Source: Desulfuromonadaceae bacterium | GTDB taxonomy: Bacteria; Desulfobacterota; Desulfuromonadia; Geobacterales; Pseudopelobacteraceae | Direction of reading: 5' to 3' | DNA length: 64,000 nt | Assembly (NCBI GenBank): GCA_028681335.1 | Contig: JAQUIT010000015.1 | Coordinates: 1 to 64,000 of the forward strand | Part shown: in pieces, positions 57,481-64,000 of the stretch | How positions within the stretch are numbered: position 1 is the first letter of the stretch | Layout: each line of letters opens with the position of its first letter | Translations under genes and position numbers: made by a program | Notes under the pieces: model-generated | Seen by the model: the letters and a program-made list of their open reading frames with translations, nothing else | Told to the model about the DNA's origin: nothing | Databases searched by the model: none

Positions 57481-60132
57481 CTAGCCTAAAACCGCGTGAG
57501 CCGCTGCCAGTCGGGCGATAGGCACCCGGAACGGTGAGCAGGAGACATAATCCAGCCCGACGTTGTGACAGAAGATAACTGAAGACGGATCACCGCCATG
57601 CTCACCACAAATACCGAGCTTGATGGCGGGACGGGTTGAGCGGCCAAGCTCGCAGGCCATCTTGACCAATTTGCCAACGCCGCTTTGATCCAGGGAAACG
57701 AAGGGGTCTTCCGGCAGAATACCGTTGTCTACATAAAACGGCAGGAACTTGCCGGCGTCGTCACGCGACAGGCCAAAAGTTGTCTGAGTCAGATCGTTAG
57801 TGCCGAAAGAGAAAAACTCGGCCTCGACGGCAATTTCGTCTGCGGTCAGGGCGGCGCGCGGCAACTCGATCATCGTACCGATCAGGTACTCCAGCTTGAC
57901 ACCGTAACGGGCGATGGTTTCGTCACAGATGGTCACGGCATTCTGCTTGAGGACCGACAGCTCCTTGGCCGTCGCGATCAGCGGAATCATGATCTCCGGG
58001 ACGATACTGAACCCTTCGTTCTTGACCAGTTCACAGGCCGCTTCCATGATTGCCTTGACCTGCATGTTGTAGATTTCAGGGTAAGTGATGCCAAGACGGC
58101 AACCGCGGTGCCCCAGCATCGGGTTGAACTCGTGCAGCGATTCAATTTTGTGCTTGAGAGCGCTGACAGGTACCTTCATCGTCTTGGACAGCTCCGCGAT
58201 GTCCTTCTCTTCCTGCGGCAGGAACTCGTGCAGCGGTGGATCGAGCAGCCGGATTGTCACCGGAAGCCCCTTCATCTCGCGGAACAGACCAACGAAGTCA
58301 CCCTTCTGCATCGGGAGGATCTTGTTCAGAGCATGCTCACGTCCCTCAACATCCTCGGACAGAATCATTTCACGCACGGCGGCGATTCGCTCGGCATCGA
58401 AGAACATATGCTCGGTGCGGCAGAGGCCTATACCTTCGGCACCGAACTGGCGAGCCACCTTGGCGTCATAGGGAGTATCGGCATTGGCGCGTACCTTCAG
58501 GCGACGGATCCCGTCCACCCAACCCATCAGAGTGTTAAAATCCCCGGTTAACTGTGCTGTTACGGTTGGCACCGCACCGAGCATTACTTCACCCTGGGTA
58601 CCGTCGAGGGTAATCATATCCCCTTTTTTGACAACGACACCATTTTTAGCGGTGAAACTCTGCCCGGCGTAATCCACCTTGATATCGCCGCAACCGGCAA
58701 CGCAGCACTTGCCCATACCGCGGGCAACAACCGCAGCATGCGATGTCATTCCGCCACGGGCGGTCAGAATGCCCTGAGCGGCGTGCATGCCATGGATATC
58801 TTCCGGTGAGGTTTCAACGCGAACCAGAATCACTCTACGGCCAACCTTCGCCTCTGACTCGGCTTCGTCTGCGGTGAAAACAACCGTACCGGAAACCGCG
58901 CCAGGAGAGGCCGGCAAACCTTTGGCAATGATATTTTTAACGGCTTTTGGATCAAGCGACGGGTGCAGCAGCTGATCAAGCTGTTCCGGGGCCACGCGCT
59001 TTACCGCTGTTTTTTCATCAATAAGCCCCTCGGCGACCATGTCTACCGCGATCTTGATTGCAGCAGGGGCGGTACGCTTGCCATTGCGCGTCTGCAGCAT
59101 GAAAAGTTTACCCTTTTCAATGGTAAACTCTATGTCCTGCATATCCTTGTAATGCTTTTCCAGTATTGAACGGATAGAGGCCAGTTGCTGATAGCACTCC
59201 GGCATCACCTCCTCCATCGGCGGCAACGTAGTAGCTTTGACACGATTGATCGGCTGGGGCGTGCGGATACCGGCAACGACGTCTTCGCCCTGGGCGTTGA
59301 CCAGATATTCTCCGTAGAAGTAGTTTTCACCGGTGGACGGATCACGGGTAAAAGCAACGCCGGTGGCACAGTCATCACCCATGTTGCCGTAGACCATTGA
59401 CTGGACGTTAACTGCAGTGCCCCATTCAGCCGGGATGTTGTTCAGGCGACGATACGTAATGGCCCGCTGGTTCATCCACGAACCAAAGACGGCGCCGATC
59501 GCTCCCCAGAGCTGATCCATCGGATCTTCCGGGAACGCTGTTCCGAGCTCTTCCTTAATCTTTGCTTTAAAAGCGGCAACCAGTTCTTTCCAGTCAGCAG
59601 CGCTCAATTCGGTATCGAGATGAACGCCCTTCTCTTCCTTCTTATGCTCCAGCAGATGTTCAAGGGAGTGTTTGTCCATCCCCATGACGACATCCGAATA
59701 CATCTGAACAAAACGACGATACGCATCATAGGCAAAACGTTCGTCACCACTCTGGGCGATGATCCCCTGCACGGTACTATCATTAAGGCCAAGGTTGAGA
59801 ACCGTATCCATCATGCCCGGCATGGAAGCGCGGGCACCGGAACGGACCGAAACCAGCAGCGGGTTGTTCGCATCGCCGAATTTACGGTTCATAAGTGTTT
59901 CAACTCTGGATAGATTTGCGGCAACTTCAGCAGCCAGCGAGGCCGGATAATTACTGTCATTCTTGTAAAACTCAGTACATACTTCAGTACTAAGGGTAAA
60001 TCCAGGCGGGACCGGAAGACCAATGCTGGTCATTTCGGCAAGATTGGCACCTTTCCCTCCCAATAGATTCTTCATGTCAGCCCGACCTTCAGCCTGACCA
60101 TTACCAAAGAAATACACGAACTTCTGCGCCAT
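57481..60132 (-). CDS. ppdK: Pyruvate, phosphate dikinase
   Basis: An 883-residue PPDK that interconverts pyruvate, ATP and phosphate with phosphoenolpyruvate, AMP and PPi. The N-terminal nucleotide domain has [20 protein letters not shown]. The swivelling phosphohistidine domain has [16 protein letters not shown] with the catalytic His near 465. The C-terminal PEP/pyruvate barrel has [15 protein letters not shown] and [13 protein letters not shown]. Full length. AGAGGAG lies 8 bases upstream of the ATG. Useful for gluconeogenesis from acetate-derived pyruvate in this group. Confidence 0.98.
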   Translation of the reverse strand: MAQKFVYFFGNGQAEGRADMKNLLGGKGANLAEMTSIGLPVPPGFTLSTEVCTEFYKNDSNYPASLAAEVAANLSRVETLMNRKFGDANNPLLVSVRSGARASMPGMMDTVLNLGLNDSTVQGIIAQSGDERFAYDAYRRFVQMYSDVVMGMDKHSLEHLLEHKKEEKGVHLDTELSAADWKELVAAFKAKIKEELGTAFPEDPMDQLWGAIGAVFGSWMNQRAITYRRLNNIPAEWGTAVNVQSMVYGNMGDDCATGVAFTRDPSTGENYFYGEYLVNAQGEDVVAGIRTPQPINRVKATTLPPMEEVMPECYQQLASIRSILEKHYKDMQDIEFTIEKGKLFMLQTRNGKRTAPAAIKIAVDMVAEGLIDEKTAVKRVAPEQLDQLLHPSLDPKAVKNIIAKGLPASPGAVSGTVVFTADEAESEAKVGRRVILVRVETSPEDIHGMHAAQGILTARGGMTSHAAVVARGMGKCCVAGCGDIKVDYAGQSFTAKNGVVVKKGDMITLDGTQGEVMLGAVPTVTAQLTGDFNTLMGWVDGIRRLKVRANADTPYDAKVARQFGAEGIGLCRTEHMFFDAERIAAVREMILSEDVEGREHALNKILPMQKGDFVGLFREMKGLPVTIRLLDPPLHEFLPQEEKDIAELSKTMKVPVSALKHKIESLHEFNPMLGHRGCRLGITYPEIYNMQVKAIMEAACELVKNEGFSIVPEIMIPLIATAKELSVLKQNAVTICDETIARYGVKLEYLIGTMIELPRAALTADEIAVEAEFFSFGTNDLTQTTFGLSRDDAGKFLPFYVDNGILPEDPFVSLDQSGVGKLVKMACELGRSTRPAIKLGICGEHGGDPSSVIFCHNVGLDYVSCSPFRVPIARLAAAHAVLG

Positions 60133-60224
60133 AGTACCGTCTCCTCTTTCATAGAATAATTACATGCGCTTTAAAGGCACTAAAAAGATTTATTTATAAT
60201 GAAAATAACAGTTTAGCGGATCAG

Positions 60225-60252
60225 ACTATAGCGCAGATTCACAAAATATCAA
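60225..60252 (-). promoter_or_regulatory. Candidate sigma-70 promoter of ppdK
   Basis: On the minus strand, TTGATA (60252-60247) and TATAGT (60230-60225) are separated by 16 bp, close to the sigma-70 consensus, about 95 bases upstream of the ppdK start. Identified by eye only. Confidence 0.5.
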
Positions 60253-60275
60253 CCATATTGTGCGAAATAAATGTC

Positions 60276-60716
60276 CTATTTCGTATCCCAGCTCGTAATA
60301 TCAACATTCTTCCCCTCGCCACCCTTGGCACCGTCGGCTCCATAGGTAAAGAGGTCGTAGTCGCCATGCTCACCGGGAGAAACATACAGATAGTCGTTGC
60401 CCCACGGGTCCTTGGGCACCTTCTTGCTCTCCAGATAACCTTCATCCTTGTATCCCTTCGGAATGACGCCGACGGTCGGCTTTGCAACCAGTGCGCTCAA
60501 CCCCTGCTCAGTGGACGGGTAACTACCGCTGTCAAGTTTGTACAGTTTCAGGGCCGTTTCGATGTTTTTGATCTGTACACGTGCATCGGTAAGCTTGGCA
60601 TCATCGGTACGCCCCATCAACTTCGGCCCAACCAGTGCTGCCAACAGCGCCAGTATGACGATCACAACCATGATCTCGATCAGTGTAAAACCTTTTTTAT
60701 TGTTTAAAAACCTCAT
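60276..60716 (-). CDS. gspG: Type II secretion major pseudopilin GspG, isolated gene
   Basis: A 146-residue pseudopilin. The prepilin peptidase site is KKG-FTLIEIM near residue 9, followed by a long hydrophobic helix. The periplasmic domain has SYPSTEQGLSALVAKP, KDPWGNDYLYVSPGEHG and DLFTYGADG, typical of GspG and its calcium site. No other gsp genes lie nearby, so it is either a stand-alone copy or a member of a separate cluster split from the main secretion locus. Transcribed from the region shared with the cytochrome gene. Confidence 0.93.
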   Translation of the reverse strand: MRFLNNKKGFTLIEIMVVIVILALLAALVGPKLMGRTDDAKLTDARVQIKNIETALKLYKLDSGSYPSTEQGLSALVAKPTVGVIPKGYKDEGYLESKKVPKDPWGNDYLYVSPGEHGDYDLFTYGADGAKGGEGKNVDITSWDTK

Positions 60717-61078
60717 GCATTTCCCCCCTTGTTAATTCCATTTGGAATCTAGCCACCCCGATTAAGCGCAGATGAGTGCACTGACTAAATAATTCTCCGC
60801 AAATCCATCTCTAACTTACTAACAGATTCCCTGCATGGCAAGCTCTTTAAAGCTGTAAAGCACTCCAAACGATACAACCTCTGCCTCAATTAAGGTATAA
60901 ACAGTGACAGCTTTACACCAACAAAATACGTTACCTCTTTGGATTCGAATAGTTATATTCTGCTTGCAGATTGGCATCCAATATGCTAATTGCATGACAA
61001 CCTTTCAATAAAGTGGAATATGAAATGCTTGTACTCTCTGCGTCCTGACGCAGTAAAAAATCCACAAGGAGAAACCAG
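60717..61078. other. Divergent intergenic region between gspG and the cytochrome gene
   Basis: 362 bp without a gene. It holds the sigma-54 promoter candidate for the cytochrome gene (60971-60987) and the ribosome site AAGGAG before 61079. A small inverted repeat AGCTCTTTAAAGCT lies near 60841-60855. No other feature was recognised. Confidence 0.55.
60971..60987 (+). promoter_or_regulatory. Candidate sigma-54 promoter of the cytochrome c7 gene
   Basis: TTGGCATCCAATATGCT has GG and GC separated by exactly 10 bp, the -24/-12 spacing of RpoN promoters, and matches the TTGGCA box. It lies about 92 bp upstream of the cytochrome start. RpoN dependence is predicted, not shown. Confidence 0.55.
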
Positions 61079-61357
61079 ATGAAAAAAATCAGCGCAGTAG
61101 TAGCAATGTTTGCCGTAACCGCTTTTGCCGGAGCAGCCTTCGCAGCCGACGTAATTGAATTGCCAGCCTCCTTTGGCAAAGTCACCTTTCCTCACGCAAA
61201 ACATAAGGAAGTTCTGAAAGATTGCAAAAAGTGCCATACAGGCGCTCCTGGCAAAATTGCAGAACTCGGTAAGGATTGGGCTCACAAAACCTGCAAAGGG
61301 TGCCACGCTGAAATGAAAAAAGGACCTGTCGGCTGTAAAGATTGCCACAAGAAATAA
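61079..61357 (+). CDS. Periplasmic triheme cytochrome c7 (PpcA family)
   Basis: A 92-residue precursor. Signal peptide about 1-22 (AGAAFAAD). The mature part of ~70 residues has three CXXCH heme sites, CKKCH, CKGCH and CKDCH, plus His-rich FPHAKHKE whose histidines supply distal ligands. This is the PpcA/cytochrome c7 fold, a periplasmic electron carrier between inner-membrane dehydrogenases and outer-membrane conduits in Geobacter-like bacteria. AAGGAG lies upstream. Which of the several ppc paralogues it equals cannot be told from one copy. Confidence 0.95.
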   Translation: MKKISAVVAMFAVTAFAGAAFAADVIELPASFGKVTFPHAKHKEVLKDCKKCHTGAPGKIAELGKDWAHKTCKGCHAEMKKGPVGCKDCHKK

Positions 61358-61378
61358 GCCTTAAATCATAGATTGCAT

Positions 61379-61412
61379 CAACCGGGGGGAGCGTCAGCGT
61401 TGCCCCCGGTTG
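61379..61412 (+). terminator. Terminator after the cytochrome gene
   Basis: CAACCGGGGG (61379-61388) and CCCCCGGTTG (61403-61412) form a perfect 10-bp GC-rich stem, followed by CGTTTCTCCTC. It ends the cytochrome transcript; the T run is modest. Confidence 0.8.
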
Positions 61413-61479
61413 CGTTTCTCCTCACCCCACTCCGGCTTCACCATAAAACTTTGCCGTAACGCTGCCAAACTCCTCAAGC

Positions 61480-63492
61480 CTAGCGCAACGCCAGCTCCAT
61501 TCCTTCCAATTTCTTCACCCGGTCGCGTAACCCGGCAGCCTTCTCGAAATTCAGCTCTTTTGCCGCCGCCAACATCTCCTTGCGGAGTTTTTTTATCAGT
61601 TTCGGGATCTCTTTCGGCGCAATGTACTCCTCTCCCGCTTCAGCAACTCCCGGAACTGTCACATAATCCTTCTCCTCAATTGATTCCAGAATGCTGCGCA
61701 GCCCCTTCTTGACCGTTTCCGGAGTAATGCCGTTCTCTTCGTTATAGGTCAGCTGCTTGATGCGACGACGCGCAGTCTCATCGATGCATGCCTGCATCGA
61801 GCGGGTCACACTGTCCCCGTACATCAGCACCCGGCCATTGATATTACGGGCTGCCCGACCGCAGGTCTGGATCAGAGAGCGGTGTGAACGGAGAAAACCT
61901 TCCTTGTCAGCATCAAGAATTGCGACCAGAGAGACCTCCGGCAGGTCAAGACCCTCGCGCAGCAGGTTAATCCCGACGAGCACGTCAAATTCCCCCAGAC
62001 GGAGATCCCGGAGAATCTGCATTCGTTCAATTGTGACGATATCCGAATGAAGATATCTTATCCTCACCCCCAACTCACGGTAATAGTTTGTCAGCTCTTC
62101 GGACATACGCTTGGTTAAAGTCGTCACCAACACACGCTCACCACGGGCAACAGTTTCCCGAACTTCGTGGAGAAGGTCGTCAACCTGACCGAAGCGCTCA
62201 CCCTTCGCCGTCACCGGACGAACCTCAATGACCGGATCAACCAGCCCGGTGGGGCGGATAATCTGTTCGACGAATACGCCGTCACTCGCCTCAAGCTCAT
62301 AATCCGCTGGGGTAGCCGAGACATAAACCGCCTGCCGGATGCGGGCCTGGAATTCCTGAAAATTGAGTGGCCGGTTATCAAGCGCAGCAGGCAGGCGGAA
62401 TCCATAGTTGACCAGCGTCTCCTTCCGCGACCGGTCGCCACGGTACATAGCGCCCGTCTGCGGGATGGTGATATGTGACTCGTCAACAAAGAGAACAAAG
62501 TCCTCCGGAAAGTAATCAATCAGGGTATAGGGGGCTTCACCAGGCTGCCGACCATCGAAATAGCGCGAATAATTTTCGATACCATGACAGAAGCCCATCT
62601 CCTCCATCATTTCGATATCATAGAAGGTACGTTGCTCGATCCGCTGTTCTTCCAGCAGCATATTCTGCCCGCGGAAATATCTGATCCGCTCCGCCAGATC
62701 GACCCGGATCTGCTCCACCGCCCGCTCCAGCGTCTCTCTGGTAGAAACGTAATGTGATGCGGGATAGATGGAACATTTGGATAGTTTCTGCAGTACGACA
62801 CCGCGCAACGGATCTATCTCACTGATCGCCTCCACCTCATCACCAAAGAACTCGATTCGCAGCGCACGCTCACTATCATAAGCGGGAAAAACCTCAATGA
62901 CATCACCGCGCACCCTGAATGTGCCGCGATGGAAATCCATGTCATTACGTTCGTACTGGATCTCAATAAGTTTTTTGAGCAGATCGTCGCGGCCAACCTC
63001 TTCCCCCTGGTGGAAAAAGATATGCATCGCCTGATACGCCGCCGGTGACCCGATGCCATAGATGCAGGAGACCGAAGCAACGATAATAACGTCCCGCCGC
63101 GTCAACAGACTGCGTGTTGCCGAATGGCGCATCTTGTCGATTTCATCGTTGATGGCGGAATCTTTTTCAATGAAGGTGTCACTGGTCGGGATGTATGCTT
63201 CGGGCTGGTAATAATCGTAGTAAGAGACAAAGTACTCGACGGCATTGTCCGGGAAGAGCTCTTTAAACTCGCCGTAAAGCTGGGCTGCCAACGTTTTATT
63301 AGGAGCCAGCACGAGTGCAGGTCGCCCGGTGCGGGCGATGACGTTGGCAACCGTGAACGTCTTGCCGGAGCCGGTCACACCCAGCAGGGTCTGATGTTTG
63401 TCCCCGCGCTCGATTCCGGCCACCAGCTCATCGATAGCCAGTGGTTGGTCGCCGCGCGGGGTGTATGATGTTGCAAGATTAAATATCGGCAT
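61480..63492 (-). CDS. uvrB: Excinuclease ABC subunit B
   Basis: A 670-residue UvrB of nucleotide excision repair, loaded by UvrA and cut with UvrC. Walker [14 protein letters not shown] near residue 40, beta-hairpin region [16 protein letters not shown] near 340 and the C-terminal UVR domain [21 protein letters not shown] are all present. Full length. It has its own start and is followed on the same strand by nothing in the window. Confidence 0.98.
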   Translation of the reverse strand: MPIFNLATSYTPRGDQPLAIDELVAGIERGDKHQTLLGVTGSGKTFTVANVIARTGRPALVLAPNKTLAAQLYGEFKELFPDNAVEYFVSYYDYYQPEAYIPTSDTFIEKDSAINDEIDKMRHSATRSLLTRRDVIIVASVSCIYGIGSPAAYQAMHIFFHQGEEVGRDDLLKKLIEIQYERNDMDFHRGTFRVRGDVIEVFPAYDSERALRIEFFGDEVEAISEIDPLRGVVLQKLSKCSIYPASHYVSTRETLERAVEQIRVDLAERIRYFRGQNMLLEEQRIEQRTFYDIEMMEEMGFCHGIENYSRYFDGRQPGEAPYTLIDYFPEDFVLFVDESHITIPQTGAMYRGDRSRKETLVNYGFRLPAALDNRPLNFQEFQARIRQAVYVSATPADYELEASDGVFVEQIIRPTGLVDPVIEVRPVTAKGERFGQVDDLLHEVRETVARGERVLVTTLTKRMSEELTNYYRELGVRIRYLHSDIVTIERMQILRDLRLGEFDVLVGINLLREGLDLPEVSLVAILDADKEGFLRSHRSLIQTCGRAARNINGRVLMYGDSVTRSMQACIDETARRRIKQLTYNEENGITPETVKKGLRSILESIEEKDYVTVPGVAEAGEEYIAPKEIPKLIKKLRKEMLAAAKELNFEKAAGLRDRVKKLEGMELALR

Positions 63493-63527
63493 CAGTAATG
63501 ACGTAAATGCAGGAAAACTTTCTTTAA

Positions 63528-64000
63528 CTATTTTCCTGCTACAAACTCCTGCATCCTCTTGATCCGCCTGACCGTTTCAGTAACCCCGAGTGTTATCGCG
63601 ATTTCACCGATTCCCGGCGCCTGCGTGCCCCCGGAGAGGGCAATGCGCACCGGCTGCCCAACCTGCCCCATCTTCCAGCCGTTCTCGCTGCAGACCTCCT
63701 TGAAAAGCCCGTCAACTTCAGCGGCATCACCCACAGCCGAAGACGAGAGCTTTTCAGTGACCGCACTGAGTACCGCCAGCAGCTGTTCCTTGTCAAACTT
63801 GGCCAGCGCGGCCTCGTCATAACTGTCCGGAGCGTTGTAGTAGAATACCGCCCGCTCCGCCATCTCCACCAGTGTCTGGGCCCGCTCCTGCAGCGTCTTG
63901 ACAACCGCCATCAGATCAGGGCCGCCAAGCGTTGTCACCCCACGTGAGGAGAGATGCGGCAACAGCAGGTCGGCCAACCGTTCCGGGTCGCTGTTCTTGA
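63528..64000 (-). CDS. gltX: Glutamyl-tRNA synthetase, C-terminal part (runs off the right edge)
   Basis: Partial gene. The last ~157 residues are visible, starting in frame with [16 protein letters not shown] at the window edge and ending [13 protein letters not shown]. The all-alpha anticodon-binding C-terminal domain has [35 protein letters not shown] residues ([16 protein letters not shown]). The catalytic N-terminal HIGH and KMSKS parts lie outside the window. An internal TTG at 63977 is not the start. Confidence 0.93.
   Translation of the reverse strand, partial: KNSDPERLADLLLPHLSSRGVTTLGGPDLMAVVKTLQERAQTLVEMAERAVFYYNAPDSYDEAALAKFDKEQLLAVLSAVTEKLSSSAVGDAAEVDGLFKEVCSENGWKMGQVGQPVRIALSGGTQAPGIGEIAITLGVTETVRRIKRMQEFVAGK

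Overview
The window looks like a chromosomal segment of a Geobacter-type bacterium (Desulfuromonadia, perhaps Geobacter, Trichlorobacter or Pelobacter propionicus-like). The grounds are a short triheme cytochrome c7 (PpcA type), a GEMM-I cyclic-dinucleotide riboswitch, abundant two-component and sigma-54-type regulators, an anaerobic-type cobalamin gene set (cbiET, cbiL), pyruvate phosphate dikinase and a GspG pseudopilin. The species is an inference. The right half (about 34,000-64,000) is ordinary core genome. The left half (1-34,000) is accessory DNA.

Region 1 (about 150-17,100, minus strand) is a secreted-protein locus. A GEMM-I riboswitch with its own intrinsic terminator precedes, in transcription order, a glycine-rich secreted protein, a 3476-residue modular exoprotein (two LamG domains, many Ig-like and fibronectin III-like modules), a signal-peptide-bearing RHS/YD-repeat protein with an AT-rich variable C-terminal tip, and a small two-helix membrane protein 18 bp after it that is a candidate immunity protein. 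A nearly gene-free AT-rich stretch (17,100-18,457) follows.

Region 2 (18,458-29,173, minus strand) is a type I restriction-modification operon in the order hsdM-hsdS-[GTPase-membrane protein-unknown protein]-AlbA_2 regulator-hsdR. The three-gene cassette in the middle has overlapping genes and is the best candidate for an undescribed defence module. Two unusual iterated cis-element sets sit in this operon: five palindromes at 35-36 bp spacing upstream of hsdM, and five TTGGCTCA boxes in the gap between the AlbA_2 gene and hsdR.

Region 3 (29,442-33,982) carries an Xre-type regulator, a divergent CI-repressor-like protein, an orphan ParB-like protein and a large serine recombinase. The recombinase ends only 21 bp from the stop codon of rpsI, so the accessory segment appears to abut the rplM-rpsI operon there.

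Region 4 (34,004-64,000) contains rplM-rpsI, divergent gatCAB followed by a cheY-like/cheA-like pair and lolA, yajQ, rimO, a NtrB/NtrC-like two-component pair, an Omp85-like outer-membrane protein, proA, a CoA-binding protein, two roadblock-type proteins, typA, a hybrid sensor kinase, cbiET-cbiL, ppdK, an isolated gspG, a cytochrome c7 gene behind a good sigma-54 promoter match, uvrB, and the 3' part of gltX running off the right edge. No tRNA, rRNA, insertion sequence or CRISPR array was recognised.
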